This document shows positions 9,468 through 17,402 of a stretch of 64,000 bases of DNA, piece after piece. The DNA is from Rhodobacter sp. CZR27. Its GTDB lineage: Bacteria; Pseudomonadota; Alphaproteobacteria; Rhodobacterales; Rhodobacteraceae. Every line of letters starts with the position of its first letter. Position 1 is the first letter of the stretch. Position numbers and translations under genes: made by a program. Location: assembly GCF_002407205.1 (NCBI RefSeq), contig NZ_CP023548.1:1326501-1390500 (forward strand), written 5' to 3'. Under the pieces are notes generated by a model. The model did not search any database. It was not told the origin of the DNA and saw only the letters and a list, made by a program, of their open reading frames with translations.

Positions 9468-10712
9468 TCAGCCGAACCGGACGTTCTGCGGCCGTGCGAC
9501 CTGACGCCGACGGGTCGGCCCCAGGACGGTCAGGCCCAGCAGGTAGCGCTCGATGATGTATCCCGATGCTGCCGTCGTCGCGGCATAGACATAGAGGCCC
9601 GGTTCTCCCGCGGGCTGCAGCGTGACGCGCGCGCGGCGCGTGCCACCCGTCGGCAATTGCACGATCAGCGTCACCCGAGACCCTGCTCCGTCCCCGGCGA
9701 TGGCCGGCACGGCGGCGAGTGACAGGATCTCCAGCACCTGACCGGGATGCAGCTTGACCCTTTGCGGGGCGGGAATGCCGGGAATTGCCACGCTGACGGA
9801 TTGGTAGCTTTCGATGCCGGAGAATGTCTCCAGGATCCGCGCGACGAAGGACCTGAACCGCAACCACGCCCGCCTGGCCTTGCGAAGGATCTTCGAGTGA
9901 AGCTCCACGACGCTGCGGCGGAGCACGGCAAGACCGATCGCGGTCAGAAGCGTCAGTTCGGCCTTCATGGACACCGGGCGCCGGCAGGCCGTGTTGTTGA
10001 ACAGCGCGCGGATCCTTTTCGAGGTTCCGTGGCTCATCAGCGCCTGAGCCGGCCCGACAAGGCCCGGCTTGACGGTAAAGCGGATGTCATAGCCGGGGAT
10101 GCGCGCGCGCTCGATGGCCGCGATCTCCGGGCGGACCGGACGCGGCCCGCAAAGGTTCATGTCCCCGCGCAGCACGTTGAGGATCTGCGGCAGCTCATCC
10201 AGCCGCGTGTCCCGCAGGAACTTGCCGAGAGGTGTCTCCAGGCCCGAGTTGCTCGGCAGGGTCCGGTCTCCGGTAAGGCGCGCCGCCGCGGCGGTGTTCA
10301 GCGTGCGGAACTTGTAGATCTGAAAGATCTTCAGATCCCTCCCGAGCCGCGGGCCGCGATAGAAGATCTCTCGCCCCTGCGTCAGCAGCAGGGCGACCGA
10401 GATCACGATCAGGATCGGCAGCGCACAGACAAGGATCAGAACTGCGGACAGGACATTATAGGCCCGGTAGGCCCGCGGGTGCGTCGGCTTGAAACCGATC
10501 TGCCGCGGCAACCGCCGCCTGGCCCGGGCCGACACGATGTGAAACCCGGCCTGATCGCCTTGGGGAGCCAATTCACCTGCAGCCTTGTCCGGTGCCACGT
10601 CGATCGGCAAATCCAGCGCGATCCTGGTGGTAAAAATGGACATGCCGTCTTCCGACGCCTCGGGAGTCTGATCCAGCATTAAAACTGCCGCGTCGGTCCG
10701 CGTTTTCATCAT
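9468..10712 (-). CDS. Undecaprenyl-phosphate sugar transferase with a C-terminal extension
   Basis: A 414-residue protein. Residues 85-290 are a bacterial sugar transferase (WcaJ/ExoY/PssA class): one hydrophobic helix, then YRGPRLGRDLKIFQIYKFRT, RDTRLDELPQ and LRGDMNLCGPRP, which are the phosphate- and lipid-binding signatures. It puts the first sugar-phosphate onto undecaprenyl phosphate at the inner membrane. The usual family ends shortly after the PGLVGPAQ motif. Here about 130 further residues follow, with a beta-rich stretch (RVTLIVQLPTGG, RARVTLQPAG) of unknown role. The start is the ATG at 10712, preceded by GGAAGGTCAGC; the longer open frame has no ribosome site. It is the first gene of the EPS operon. 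Confidence 0.83.
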   Translation of the reverse strand: MMKTRTDAAVLMLDQTPEASEDGMSIFTTRIALDLPIDVAPDKAAGELAPQGDQAGFHIVSARARRRLPRQIGFKPTHPRAYRAYNVLSAVLILVCALPILIVISVALLLTQGREIFYRGPRLGRDLKIFQIYKFRTLNTAAAARLTGDRTLPSNSGLETPLGKFLRDTRLDELPQILNVLRGDMNLCGPRPVRPEIAAIERARIPGYDIRFTVKPGLVGPAQALMSHGTSKRIRALFNNTACRRPVSMKAELTLLTAIGLAVLRRSVVELHSKILRKARRAWLRFRSFVARILETFSGIESYQSVSVAIPGIPAPQRVKLHPGQVLEILSLAAVPAIAGDGAGSRVTLIVQLPTGGTRRARVTLQPAGEPGLYVYAATTAASGYIIERYLLGLTVLGPTRRRQVARPQNVRFG

Positions 10713-10792
10713 GATGCTGACCTTCCAATACGACGAAGTGATCTCCTCCTTCGCTGATGAATCGAAGAGGATGAACCTAAAAACCTGTCGAG

Positions 10793-10820
10793 ACGATAAC
10801 CCTGCCTGCCGTCCTGTCAA
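10793..10820 (-). promoter_or_regulatory. Sigma70-like promoter for the exopolysaccharide operon
   Basis: On the minus strand a perfect TTGACA (10820-10815) is followed by a 16-base spacer and TATCGT (10798-10793). Transcription would start near 10785, leaving about 75 bases before the sugar-transferase ATG. The -10 match is weak (TA---T), so this remains a candidate. Confidence 0.42.
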
Positions 10821-10831
10821 CATGACCAAAT

Positions 10832-10844
10832 CTGCAATATGCAG
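10832..10844. promoter_or_regulatory. Dyad CTGCA-ATA-TGCAG just upstream of the EPS promoter
   Basis: A 5+3+5 inverted repeat lies about 12 bases upstream of the putative -35 box, a typical position for an activator site or an upstream repressor operator. The binding factor is unknown. Confidence 0.32.
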
Positions 10845-11123
10845 TCGCGAGAAAATTGAATTGCGATTGCAGATGCTTGGCGACCTGGCAGCGCCGGACG
10901 CGAGAAAGTCTCAGGTGCGACAGTTGCGCATGTTTCGTGGGGTTTGACTATAGCCCTCACAGGCTTTATGGAGCGGTCGAACGAGGTAGATTGAAATCCT
11001 CACTCTCGCATCCTACCCATATTGGCGTGTGAACTAAGTCGGCCGCAGTAGATGGCGTTAAAATGGTGGTGTCTTGTCGGCTCCCATGCGCCTAATTGAG
11101 GCTGCGCCCGATCGCGGGCTGTT

Positions 11124-11140
11124 CGATTCCGACGGAATCG
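11124..11140. promoter_or_regulatory. Perfect 17-bp palindrome CGATTCCG-A-CGGAATCG
   Basis: Eight-base arms meet around a single central base. That leaves too small a loop for a normal terminator, and no T-run follows. It lies about 410 bp upstream of the EPS start in otherwise featureless DNA. It could be a dimeric regulator site or a remnant of a mobile element end. Confidence 0.35.
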
Positions 11141-11458
11141 CCACATCTTCTGCCGTTTTGACGATTGCCGGGGTGCGCCCGCTTCAGTCGGGCCCACGGC
11201 TGAGCAGGCAGTCAGCCCGACACCGATAGGCTCCACGGGCTGATCGTTGACGAGCCGCCGTCGCGTCGCTCGGGGTGCCGTTTCCGGCGGGTCTGCTGCC
11301 TTGCCCGGCGGGCCTGAGGATTGGCAATGCTTGCGTGACCCATGCCCGGGATCCCTGTCAGCGACAACATGAGGTTCCTTCGCGTGGCGGGCTGCGCGCG
11401 GTCCTGAACGGGCTCGACGGCCGGACTGTGGAGGGGGGACCCTGCGGGGGCAGGCAAG

Positions 11459-12742
11459 CTACCCGCGGTCTGCCCGGGCGATCAGGATGGCGCGGAAGTC
11501 GTTCACGTTGGTCAGGGTCGGACCGGTCACGACCTGGTCGCCCAGGGCGGAGAACAGGCTGTGGGCGTCGTTGCGCTCCAGCACCTTGCGCAAGTCCCAG
11601 CCGAGCGCGCGAGCCCGGGCGAGGCTGTCCGGGGCAAGAAGCGCACCGGCGGCGGGTTCCGTGCCGTCGATGCCGTCGGTGTCGCAGGCCAGGGCCCAGA
11701 CCTGCGGATGGCCGTTCAGCGCGAGGCCAAGCGACAGCAGGAACTCCACGTTGCGCCCGCCGCGCCCGGTGCCGCGGAGCGTCACGGTGGTCTCTCCGCC
11801 CGAGATCAGCACGCAGGGCGCGTCGACGGGATGGCCTGTGCCTGCGGCCGCGCGGGCCATCCCGGCGAGCACCTTGCCCATCTCGGCCGCCTCGCCTTCC
11901 AGCGCGTCGCCGAGGATCAGCGGGGTGTATCCGGCCGCCCGCGCAACCTCGGCTGCGGCCAGAAGCGACTTCTGCGGCGTGGCGACCAGTGTGGCCGTGG
12001 CCTGGGCAAGCCGGGGATCACCGGGCTTCGGGGTTTCGGAGGCCGGCGACGCGAGATGGCGTCGCACGGAGTCCGGAACCTCCACGCCGTAGCGGGCAAG
12101 GATGGCGGCCGCCTCGGCACTGGTGGTGGGATCGGCCACCGTTGGACCGGAGGCGATGGCGGCAGGATCGTCGCCCGGCACGTCGGAGATCAGCAGGCTG
12201 ACCACGCGGGCAGGGTGGGCGGCCACCGCAAGCCGCCCGCCCTTGATCGCCGAGATGTGCCGCCGGACGGTGTTCATCTGGCCGATGTCGGCGCCGCTGC
12301 GCAACAGCGCGGCATTGATGGCCTGCTTGTCGCCGAGCGACAGCCCGTCCTCCGCCGGCAGCGCCAGCAACGCCGAGCCGCCGCCCGAGATCAGGCAGAT
12401 CACCAGATCGTCCGGTCCCGCCGCTTCGGCCATGGCGAGCATCCGTGCGGCGGCCATCCGTCCGGCCTCGTCCGGGACCGGATGGGCGGCCTCGACGATC
12501 TCGATCCGGTCGCAGGGCACCCCATGTCCGTAGCGGGTCACCACCAGACCTTCCAGCGGGCCGGTCCAGTGCTCCTCGACCGCGCGCGCCATGGCGGCAG
12601 ATGCCTTGCCCGCCCCGAGGACGATGGTGCGGCCCTTCGGCGGCGCGGGCAGATGCGGAGGGACGACGCGCGCGGGCAGCGCCGCCGCCACCGCGGCCTC
12701 GAACATGCGGCGCAGCAGCCTTGCAGGCACGTCGTGGTTCAT
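11459..12742 (-). CDS. Glycerate 2-kinase (GckA/TtuD, MOFRL family)
   Basis: A 427-residue protein of the usual length for this family. The N-terminal DUF4147 part shows VLGAGKASAAMA near residue 42 and CLISGGGSALLALP near residue 115, the glycine-rich nucleotide/substrate loop. The C-terminal MOFRL part shows ISGGETTVTLRGTGRGGRN near residue 315 and DTDGIDG near residue 355. It phosphorylates D-glycerate to 2-phosphoglycerate in the cytoplasm, feeding serine-cycle, tartrate or glyoxylate carbon into glycolysis. Older annotation of this family as hydroxypyruvate reductase (TtuD) is common. It stands alone here, with no tartronate or hydroxypyruvate enzyme beside it. Confidence 0.9.
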   Translation of the reverse strand: MNHDVPARLLRRMFEAAVAAALPARVVPPHLPAPPKGRTIVLGAGKASAAMARAVEEHWTGPLEGLVVTRYGHGVPCDRIEIVEAAHPVPDEAGRMAAARMLAMAEAAGPDDLVICLISGGGSALLALPAEDGLSLGDKQAINAALLRSGADIGQMNTVRRHISAIKGGRLAVAAHPARVVSLLISDVPGDDPAAIASGPTVADPTTSAEAAAILARYGVEVPDSVRRHLASPASETPKPGDPRLAQATATLVATPQKSLLAAAEVARAAGYTPLILGDALEGEAAEMGKVLAGMARAAAGTGHPVDAPCVLISGGETTVTLRGTGRGGRNVEFLLSLGLALNGHPQVWALACDTDGIDGTEPAAGALLAPDSLARARALGWDLRKVLERNDAHSLFSALGDQVVTGPTLTNVNDFRAILIARADRG

Positions 12743-12933
12743 GGCGGGCCTCCTGATGGTCCGGGTGACAGAGAGAGCCCGGTTCGGCCGGATGATGACC
12801 CGACGTCCGCGAGGTTTCCAGCGGGGTCGAGGACCAGGCGCCAGGTCAGGCAGGGTGGCGGGTCGGTGGGATCATCTGCGCCCGCCCGCCAGTACGGGCG
12901 AACGGCAGCCGCGTCCCGGCGCCCGACCGGATT

Positions 12934-12961
12934 GCAGGCCGGTCATCAGCGACCGGCCTGC
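12934..12961 (-). terminator. Hairpin terminator after the RTX gene
   Basis: A perfect 11-bp stem, GCAGGCCGGTC paired with GACCGGCCTGC around an ATCAGC loop, lies 22 bp beyond the RTX stop. No clear T-run follows, as is common in high-GC genomes. Confidence 0.55.
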
Positions 12962-12983
12962 CTTGGCACGCGCTGCGCCCGTC

Positions 12984-13841
12984 TCAGAGCACGAAGTCGT
13001 CGGCCACCCAATAGGCGGCGCTGCGCGATCCGTCGTCGACGACGATGGTGATCTCGGGCGAGGAATCGTTGTCGATGTTCCCGAGGATGTAGGTCGCGTC
13101 GCCATCCCCCTCCACCGCCATCAGATAGCCCTTGGCCGGCGAACCCTGCGTCGCATTCGACCAGCGGAAGGTCTGGTTGCCCTGGTAGGTCAAGTTGGCG
13201 TCGATGCCCGCGACATCGATCACGTCATTGCCGAACGAGAAGCCGTCGATGAGATCCGCGTCTCCGGTTCTCGAATGGTTCGCCCGGCCGAACTTGAAGA
13301 TGTCGGCGCCGGCGCCGCCCACCAGCCGGTCCTCGCCCGCACCGCCGACAAGCAGGTCATTGCCGTCCTCGCCATAGAGGGTGTCTTCGTCGGCTCCGCC
13401 GAAGAGGTCGTCGTGGCCCGAGCCGCCATGCAGGATGTCCTCGTCCGCCTCGCCGTAGAGGCGATCCGCATCTATCCCCCCATAGAGCGTGTCGTCGCCG
13501 GTATAGCCGAACAGGTAGTCGATCCCGGACCCGCCGCTCAGGTAGTCATCGCCCGTCCAGCCGTCGAGGTCGTCGTCGCCGTCCTCGCCGTAGAGGCGGT
13601 CGCTGCCGCTGCCGCCGTCCAGGGTGTCATGGCCGGTCCAGCCAAGGAGCGTGTCGTTTCCTCCGTCGCCGTAGAAGGAGTCGTTGCCGCCGCTGCCGGT
13701 CGAGCCATGCCCCGAGTCGTCGATCGTGTCGTTGCCACCATAGCCATAGACGGTGTCGTTGCCGCGGCCGGGGTGGATCGTGTCGGAATTGGAGGTTCCG
13801 AACAGTTCGTTGGCGAACGTGTTTCCATCGATATGCGCCAT
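12984..13841 (-). CDS. RTX (haemolysin-type calcium-binding repeat) protein
   Basis: A 285-residue protein made almost wholly of GGxGxDxLx nonapeptides: successive units such as GGNDTLLGWTG, GGSGSDRLYGEDG and GGAGEDRLVGGAG fill about residues 20-190 and would bind calcium in a beta-roll. The last 90 residues (from ADIFKFG) match the usual post-repeat cap, and the chain ends VADDFVL, a type I secretion-like tail. There is no signal peptide and no recognisable catalytic domain, so it is probably a secreted surface or matrix protein. The ATG at 13841 is preferred over one at 13865, which would add eight residues without a ribosome site. No type I secretion ABC/adaptor pair lies in the window. 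Confidence 0.82.
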   Translation of the reverse strand: MAHIDGNTFANELFGTSNSDTIHPGRGNDTVYGYGGNDTIDDSGHGSTGSGGNDSFYGDGGNDTLLGWTGHDTLDGGSGSDRLYGEDGDDDLDGWTGDDYLSGGSGIDYLFGYTGDDTLYGGIDADRLYGEADEDILHGGSGHDDLFGGADEDTLYGEDGNDLLVGGAGEDRLVGGAGADIFKFGRANHSRTGDADLIDGFSFGNDVIDVAGIDANLTYQGNQTFRWSNATQGSPAKGYLMAVEGDGDATYILGNIDNDSSPEITIVVDDGSRSAAYWVADDFVL

Positions 13842-14404
13842 GTGGGTTCTCTCTCGTGCAACCATGGGACCAGCGAGGGCGCACCACGGGCGAAAGCCGT
13901 CGCGGCAGCGCCTGCGCTTCTTCTATCGCATCAAGTCCGGGTCGGGGCCCTCTGTTCCACCGCCGGCGCAGGGCACAGGCGGACAGTTGCCGGTGGGATC
14001 TGCCACGCCGGCTTCCGGCCGCTCCCTACGTTGGGGCAGGGCGCCGGTGGGGCAGGGATCGCCTCGGTCGCACGGGGCTGCGTCCCGCGCGCCTGAACCC
14101 CGGATGCGCGGCGGTGCGGGCAAGCCTCCGTCGGACGCCAGCCGGGGCGGGCCGGCGGAACTCCGCCGTGTCGGGCGCGGCCCGGCGGAGCCGTGTCGCA
14201 GCCGGTGCCACAGCGCCTCCGGCATCTGCTATCCTTCCGGGACACCGGGTCCGGCTGCAACGGTCGCTGCCCCTCGGCATGGCCGCGTCCAACGGGAGGG
14301 ATCTTCCGCGGATGCGCGTCGGGGGCGGAACAGGACGACGCACCGAAGGTTGGACAGCGTTGCAGTCGGCGGACCGGAGCGCGCGGGAGCCGCGAGAGGG
14401 TTTC
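13842..14404. other. 563-bp divergent intergenic region
   Basis: This lies between the divergently read RTX gene and Gly-rich protein gene. Several open frames cross it, including a 5' extension of the Gly-rich gene's frame, but they are Arg/Pro-rich and lack ribosome sites. No clear promoter or palindrome was recognised. Confidence 0.45.
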
Positions 14405-15703
14405 ATGGGCTTGCAGAAGCAGAGCCATCTTCCGTTTCAATGGACACCCGCCGTGCCGGCGTCGTGTCGTCACGAGCAGCCCCGGCCCGCGACCTCATCC
14501 CCTGTGCTGCGCTGGCGTCCACGCAAGCTGCACCTGTTTGCCGGCGCGGCGGGGGCCTATCTCGCCCTCGGCGTGATCCTGACCGTGGATCTGTCGCCCG
14601 GCGGGCTGCTGGCATTTCCGGGGCGGACCCCGTTGCGCGCCGAAGCGCCGGAGGCGGATCCCCGCGGAGAGCCGGACCCGCTGGCCGTCGAGCAGGTGGC
14701 GGTCGCCCACGACATGCGCTTCCTGATGGCCGATCCGGATCGGGAGGCGGCCCTTGAGGCGCCGCGGCGCATCTTTGCGGTATCGCCGGCGTTCCCGCCT
14801 GTTCCCCTGTTGCAGGGCGCGGCGGCGCGAGCCGAGCCGGCGGTGGATGCCGTGCCCCCGCCGCGGCCGGCCGCGCTGCAGAGGGTCGCGTTGCCCGCCG
14901 GTGCAGGAGCCGAGGGCGCCTCGCTTCGCCTTCCGGGGGTCCTTGACGGCGTCGCGCGTGCGGTCTCGCCGGGTCTTCTCGCACCGCCCACGCTCTCCGA
15001 GGCGCCACCCTGGGAGATTGCGCCGTCCTCCTCCGCCCCCGGGTTCGCCTGGCCCCTCCGGATTGCGCGGGCGACACAGGCGCCGATCCTCGCCCTGTTC
15101 CCGGCCGCATCGGTGGGCAGGGTGCAATACCGGGCCGCACTGGTCTTTCCGGAAGCGGGCCGTTCTGCCCGGCCACCGGTCCCTGCAGGGGCCTGGGCGC
15201 GCCGGATGGTGTCGGGCAGCGAAGTCCTGATCCTCTGGCCCGGCGAAGGCGATCGGGCCGAGGGGTGCAAGCCCTCCGCCTGCCTGTCCGCCATCCCCCT
15301 CGCGCTGGGTGTCGCAAGCGCGCCGGCCGCTTCGAAGGCGACGGGGTCGGCACGCCGCGGAGGTGCCTTCCCCACTTCGGGCGAAGCCATTGCCTCGCTC
15401 GATGGCCGCGGCGGCTCGGCCGTCGCGGGCACCGCCACCGGCCGCGGCGCGAAGGCGCAGCGTTCCGGCCGAGGCGCTTCCGGAGCGACCGGCAATCCGG
15501 GGCGCGGCGCGGGCCGGGAAGGGTCTGCCGGGCGCGGGAACAGTGGCGGGCGTGGCGGTGCCGGAAAATCCGGGGACGGCGGAGGCAATGGCCACGGAAA
15601 GGGCGGTGGCAACGGCCACGGAGGCGGCAAGGGCGGCGGGAATGGCGGAGGCAAGGGCGGAGGGAACGGTGGCGGCAAGGGCGGGGGCGGCCGCGACAAG
15701 TGA
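14405..15703 (+). CDS. Membrane-anchored protein with a Gly-rich tail, function unknown
   Basis: A 432-residue protein. One membrane segment (LFAGAAGAYLALGVILTV) lies near residues 44-61, then an Ala/Pro/Arg-rich region of about 250 residues, and a low-complexity C-terminus in which GGGNGHGKGG and GGGNGGGKGG units repeat, ending GGRDK. The start ATG at 14405 follows GAGAGGG by 5 bases. The open frame extends further upstream to 13856, but that part looks non-coding. Expected topology is a short cytoplasmic N-terminus with the rest in the periplasm; the Gly/Lys tail may be surface-exposed or bind acidic polymer. No family is recognised. It is convergent with the next gene. Confidence 0.5.
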   Translation: MGLQKQSHLPFQWTPAVPASCRHEQPRPATSSPVLRWRPRKLHLFAGAAGAYLALGVILTVDLSPGGLLAFPGRTPLRAEAPEADPRGEPDPLAVEQVAVAHDMRFLMADPDREAALEAPRRIFAVSPAFPPVPLLQGAAARAEPAVDAVPPPRPAALQRVALPAGAGAEGASLRLPGVLDGVARAVSPGLLAPPTLSEAPPWEIAPSSSAPGFAWPLRIARATQAPILALFPAASVGRVQYRAALVFPEAGRSARPPVPAGAWARRMVSGSEVLILWPGEGDRAEGCKPSACLSAIPLALGVASAPAASKATGSARRGGAFPTSGEAIASLDGRGGSAVAGTATGRGAKAQRSGRGASGATGNPGRGAGREGSAGRGNSGGRGGAGKSGDGGGNGHGKGGGNGHGGGKGGGNGGGKGGGNGGGKGGGGRDK

Positions 15704-15915
15704 CGGTCGCGCCGGATCGGGCCTGCGGATCGCAACCGCCAGGGTCCGCCGGCCGTCAGTCTGACGACCGCGGGGCGCCGCAAGCACAAGGGCGGCCCCT
15801 GTGGGCCCTCGGATCAGCTCCCGTTGCGCCTGCACCCGTTCCGCGCGTCACCGCGGCGGAGTCCGCACCCTCCGGGTGGATCCGTTGCCCTTGATCGTCA
15901 TGCCGTGCGTGGTTG

Positions 15916-16485
15916 TCACGCGGCGCCGGCCACCGCGCTTGCGCCCTGCAATGCCTCGTCCAGCCCGTCGGCGATTGCCTGCGCCCGGCGGAACTCGTCC
16001 GTCGAGCCCGCAGCCCCGCTGCTCAGGTCGATCCAGAGCGCGCCGCCGTCACCCTCCGCGAAGCCACAGCGCAGCAGGATCGCGCGCAGGCCGGCGGTGG
16101 GAGCGGGCACGGTCAGGATCGGAAGGTCGATCTCGACCATGGCCCCCGGCGACGCCTTGGCATTGTAGCGCTCGACGCAAGCGATGAGACCGGCAAGCCA
16201 GAGCGTGCGTTCCAGCCTTGCGGCCTCGCGCGAGCGCCAGGCGTCGATGCCGCTCAGCACGGCCTGAAGCTGCGGGGCCGATGCCTTCGGGACCAGGATG
16301 GCCGGGGTTGCGAGGCCGATGGCCTCGATGCCGGGGATCTCCTTCAGGAAGGAGGCTGCCGGCCGCAGCCATGGCCCGTGCAGCAGGATGCCCGCCGCGT
16401 TCGGGATGGCCGCAAGCCGATGGCAGGGCGAAAGACTCTCCTGGCCGGCCTGATGCAGGCCGGACGAAATCGATACGGGTGACAT
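15916..16485 (-). CDS. Hypothetical protein (189 aa)
   Basis: A soluble-looking protein starting MSPVSISSGLHQAG, with no signal peptide or membrane segment and no motif I can assign. An Ala/Leu-rich helical middle (LERTLWLAGLIACVERYNAK) is followed by alternating strand-like segments (MVEIDLPILTVPAPTAG, GGALWIDLSSG). The start is set by CGGAGAAG placed 5-6 bases before the ATG at 16485; the open frame runs on to 16773 but its upstream part is Arg-rich. It is monocistronic, with its own upstream region carrying a GTATGC/GCATAC dyad. Confidence 0.6.
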   Translation of the reverse strand: MSPVSISSGLHQAGQESLSPCHRLAAIPNAAGILLHGPWLRPAASFLKEIPGIEAIGLATPAILVPKASAPQLQAVLSGIDAWRSREAARLERTLWLAGLIACVERYNAKASPGAMVEIDLPILTVPAPTAGLRAILLRCGFAEGDGGALWIDLSSGAAGSTDEFRRAQAIADGLDEALQGASAVAGAA

Positions 16486-16801
16486 GGTTCTTCTCCGGGA
16501 ACTCCGCACTCCTATAGATGATCCCGAGCAGGGATGAAATGCCGTTCCTGCATGGCTGCCCTGCAAAATGCCTTCAATATCAGTATGCTGGCGCATACAG
16601 ACACGCTGCGCCGCCTGACGGGGACGGCGGCCCGGCAAGGCCGCCCGGCGGCGAGGGGCCTTGCGGAACTTATCCGCCCTCGGCCGGGCGGCCGGCAGGC
16701 GAGGGATAATGTCCGACAAGCTGGAACGGCCGCCGGAAGTGCGTCCACCGCAATGGCGGAACGGCCGGGTCAAGCATCTCCGATCCGTCCCGGCCAGGCC
16801 G
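16486..16801. other. 316-bp gene-free stretch
   Basis: This separates the end of the ior operon from the start of the 189-residue hypothetical gene. The half nearest the hypothetical gene is AT-richer and contains CTATAG close to the start and a dyad. The other half is GC-rich with imperfect inverted repeats that could end the ior transcript. No gene is seen. Confidence 0.5.
16583..16598. promoter_or_regulatory. Dyad GTATGC-TGGC-GCATAC upstream of the hypothetical gene
   Basis: A perfect 6+4+6 inverted repeat lies about 100 bp ahead of the ATG at 16485. Its position and symmetry fit a transcription-factor site for the 189-residue hypothetical gene. The factor is unknown. Confidence 0.3.
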
Positions 16802-17395
16802 TCAGGCGGGACACTCCGCGCCGCTGTCGATCCAGGCGCGGGTCAGGGCGCCAAAGATCTCCTGGCTGCCCGGTGCCGGCTCGCGACCCTCGCCCGGATG
16901 CCAGCCCCAGCCGACGAGGCCGTCGCGCGCGTTGTGCTCGTGCAGCGCCTCGAGATCCTTGCCGCCGTTCCTTGCGGGGTCCTTCAACTGCGCGCAGATC
17001 TCGCCAAGGCCGAGCCCGACCCAGCCCATGCTCACGGGTGCCAGCGCCCATGGCTGATGGCCGGGGATGCTGCCGGGGCTGCCGGTGAAGGCCACGTTGT
17101 CGCCGCCGTGGCAGGTGGTGCAGGCCATGCCGACCGCCCCGAGATCGGCGGGCCCGCGCACAACCGGCGGGTTGTGGGCCTCCATCGCCTCGCCCTGGGT
17201 CGGGCCGCCCTCCACCGGATGGCAGTTCAGGCAGCGCGGATGGGTCAGCACCTTTCCCATCTCGGTGAAGATCGCGGCCGACCGCTCGGCCGGATCGGCG
17301 AGGCTGGCGAAGGCTTCGGGTCCACGCAAGTCCTGCGCGAGGCCGAGGGCGGGCGCCGCGGCCAGCACGGCCGCGGCAGGGAACAGCAAGCGCAT
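16802..17395 (-). CDS. Dihaem c-type cytochrome-like subunit of the Ior hydroxylase
   Basis: A 197-residue exported protein: a signal peptide of about 20 residues ending AALGLA-QD-like, then two haem c motifs, CLNCH (Cys55, Cys58, His59) and CTTCH (Cys92, Cys95, His96). It lies 7 bp after the molybdopterin subunit gene and is therefore its likely periplasmic electron acceptor, passing electrons from the Mo/Fe-S enzyme to the respiratory chain. Proteins of this type are often labelled isoquinoline 1-oxidoreductase subunit. The ATG at 17395 is chosen because GAGGTG sits just ahead of it; a GTG two codons earlier is inside that site. Confidence 0.78.
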   Translation of the reverse strand: MRLLFPAAAVLAAAPALGLAQDLRGPEAFASLADPAERSAAIFTEMGKVLTHPRCLNCHPVEGGPTQGEAMEAHNPPVVRGPADLGAVGMACTTCHGGDNVAFTGSPGSIPGHQPWALAPVSMGWVGLGLGEICAQLKDPARNGGKDLEALHEHNARDGLVGWGWHPGEGREPAPGSQEIFGALTRAWIDSGAECPA

Positions 17396-17402
17396 GGGCA
17401 CC

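Larger units (their letters stand above)
10713..11458. other. 746-bp gene-free stretch upstream of the EPS operon
   Basis: No convincing gene is present; the short open frames here lack ribosome sites and natural-looking composition. Base composition is visibly lower in GC than the flanks. The stretch holds a sigma70-like promoter facing the EPS operon and two palindromes listed separately. It also lies downstream of the glycerate kinase gene, so any terminator for that gene must be here; only a weak CCTGC/GCAGG hairpin near 11446 was noticed. Confidence 0.6.

Noticed and set aside
10711..11236. Two short open frames in the gap upstream of the EPS operon
   Set aside because: They lack ribosome sites and protein-like composition, and one starts inside the sugar-transferase start region.
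13856..14404. Upstream extension of the Gly-rich protein to 13856
   Set aside because: The added 183 residues are Arg-rich without structure, and a good ribosome site precedes the ATG at 14405.
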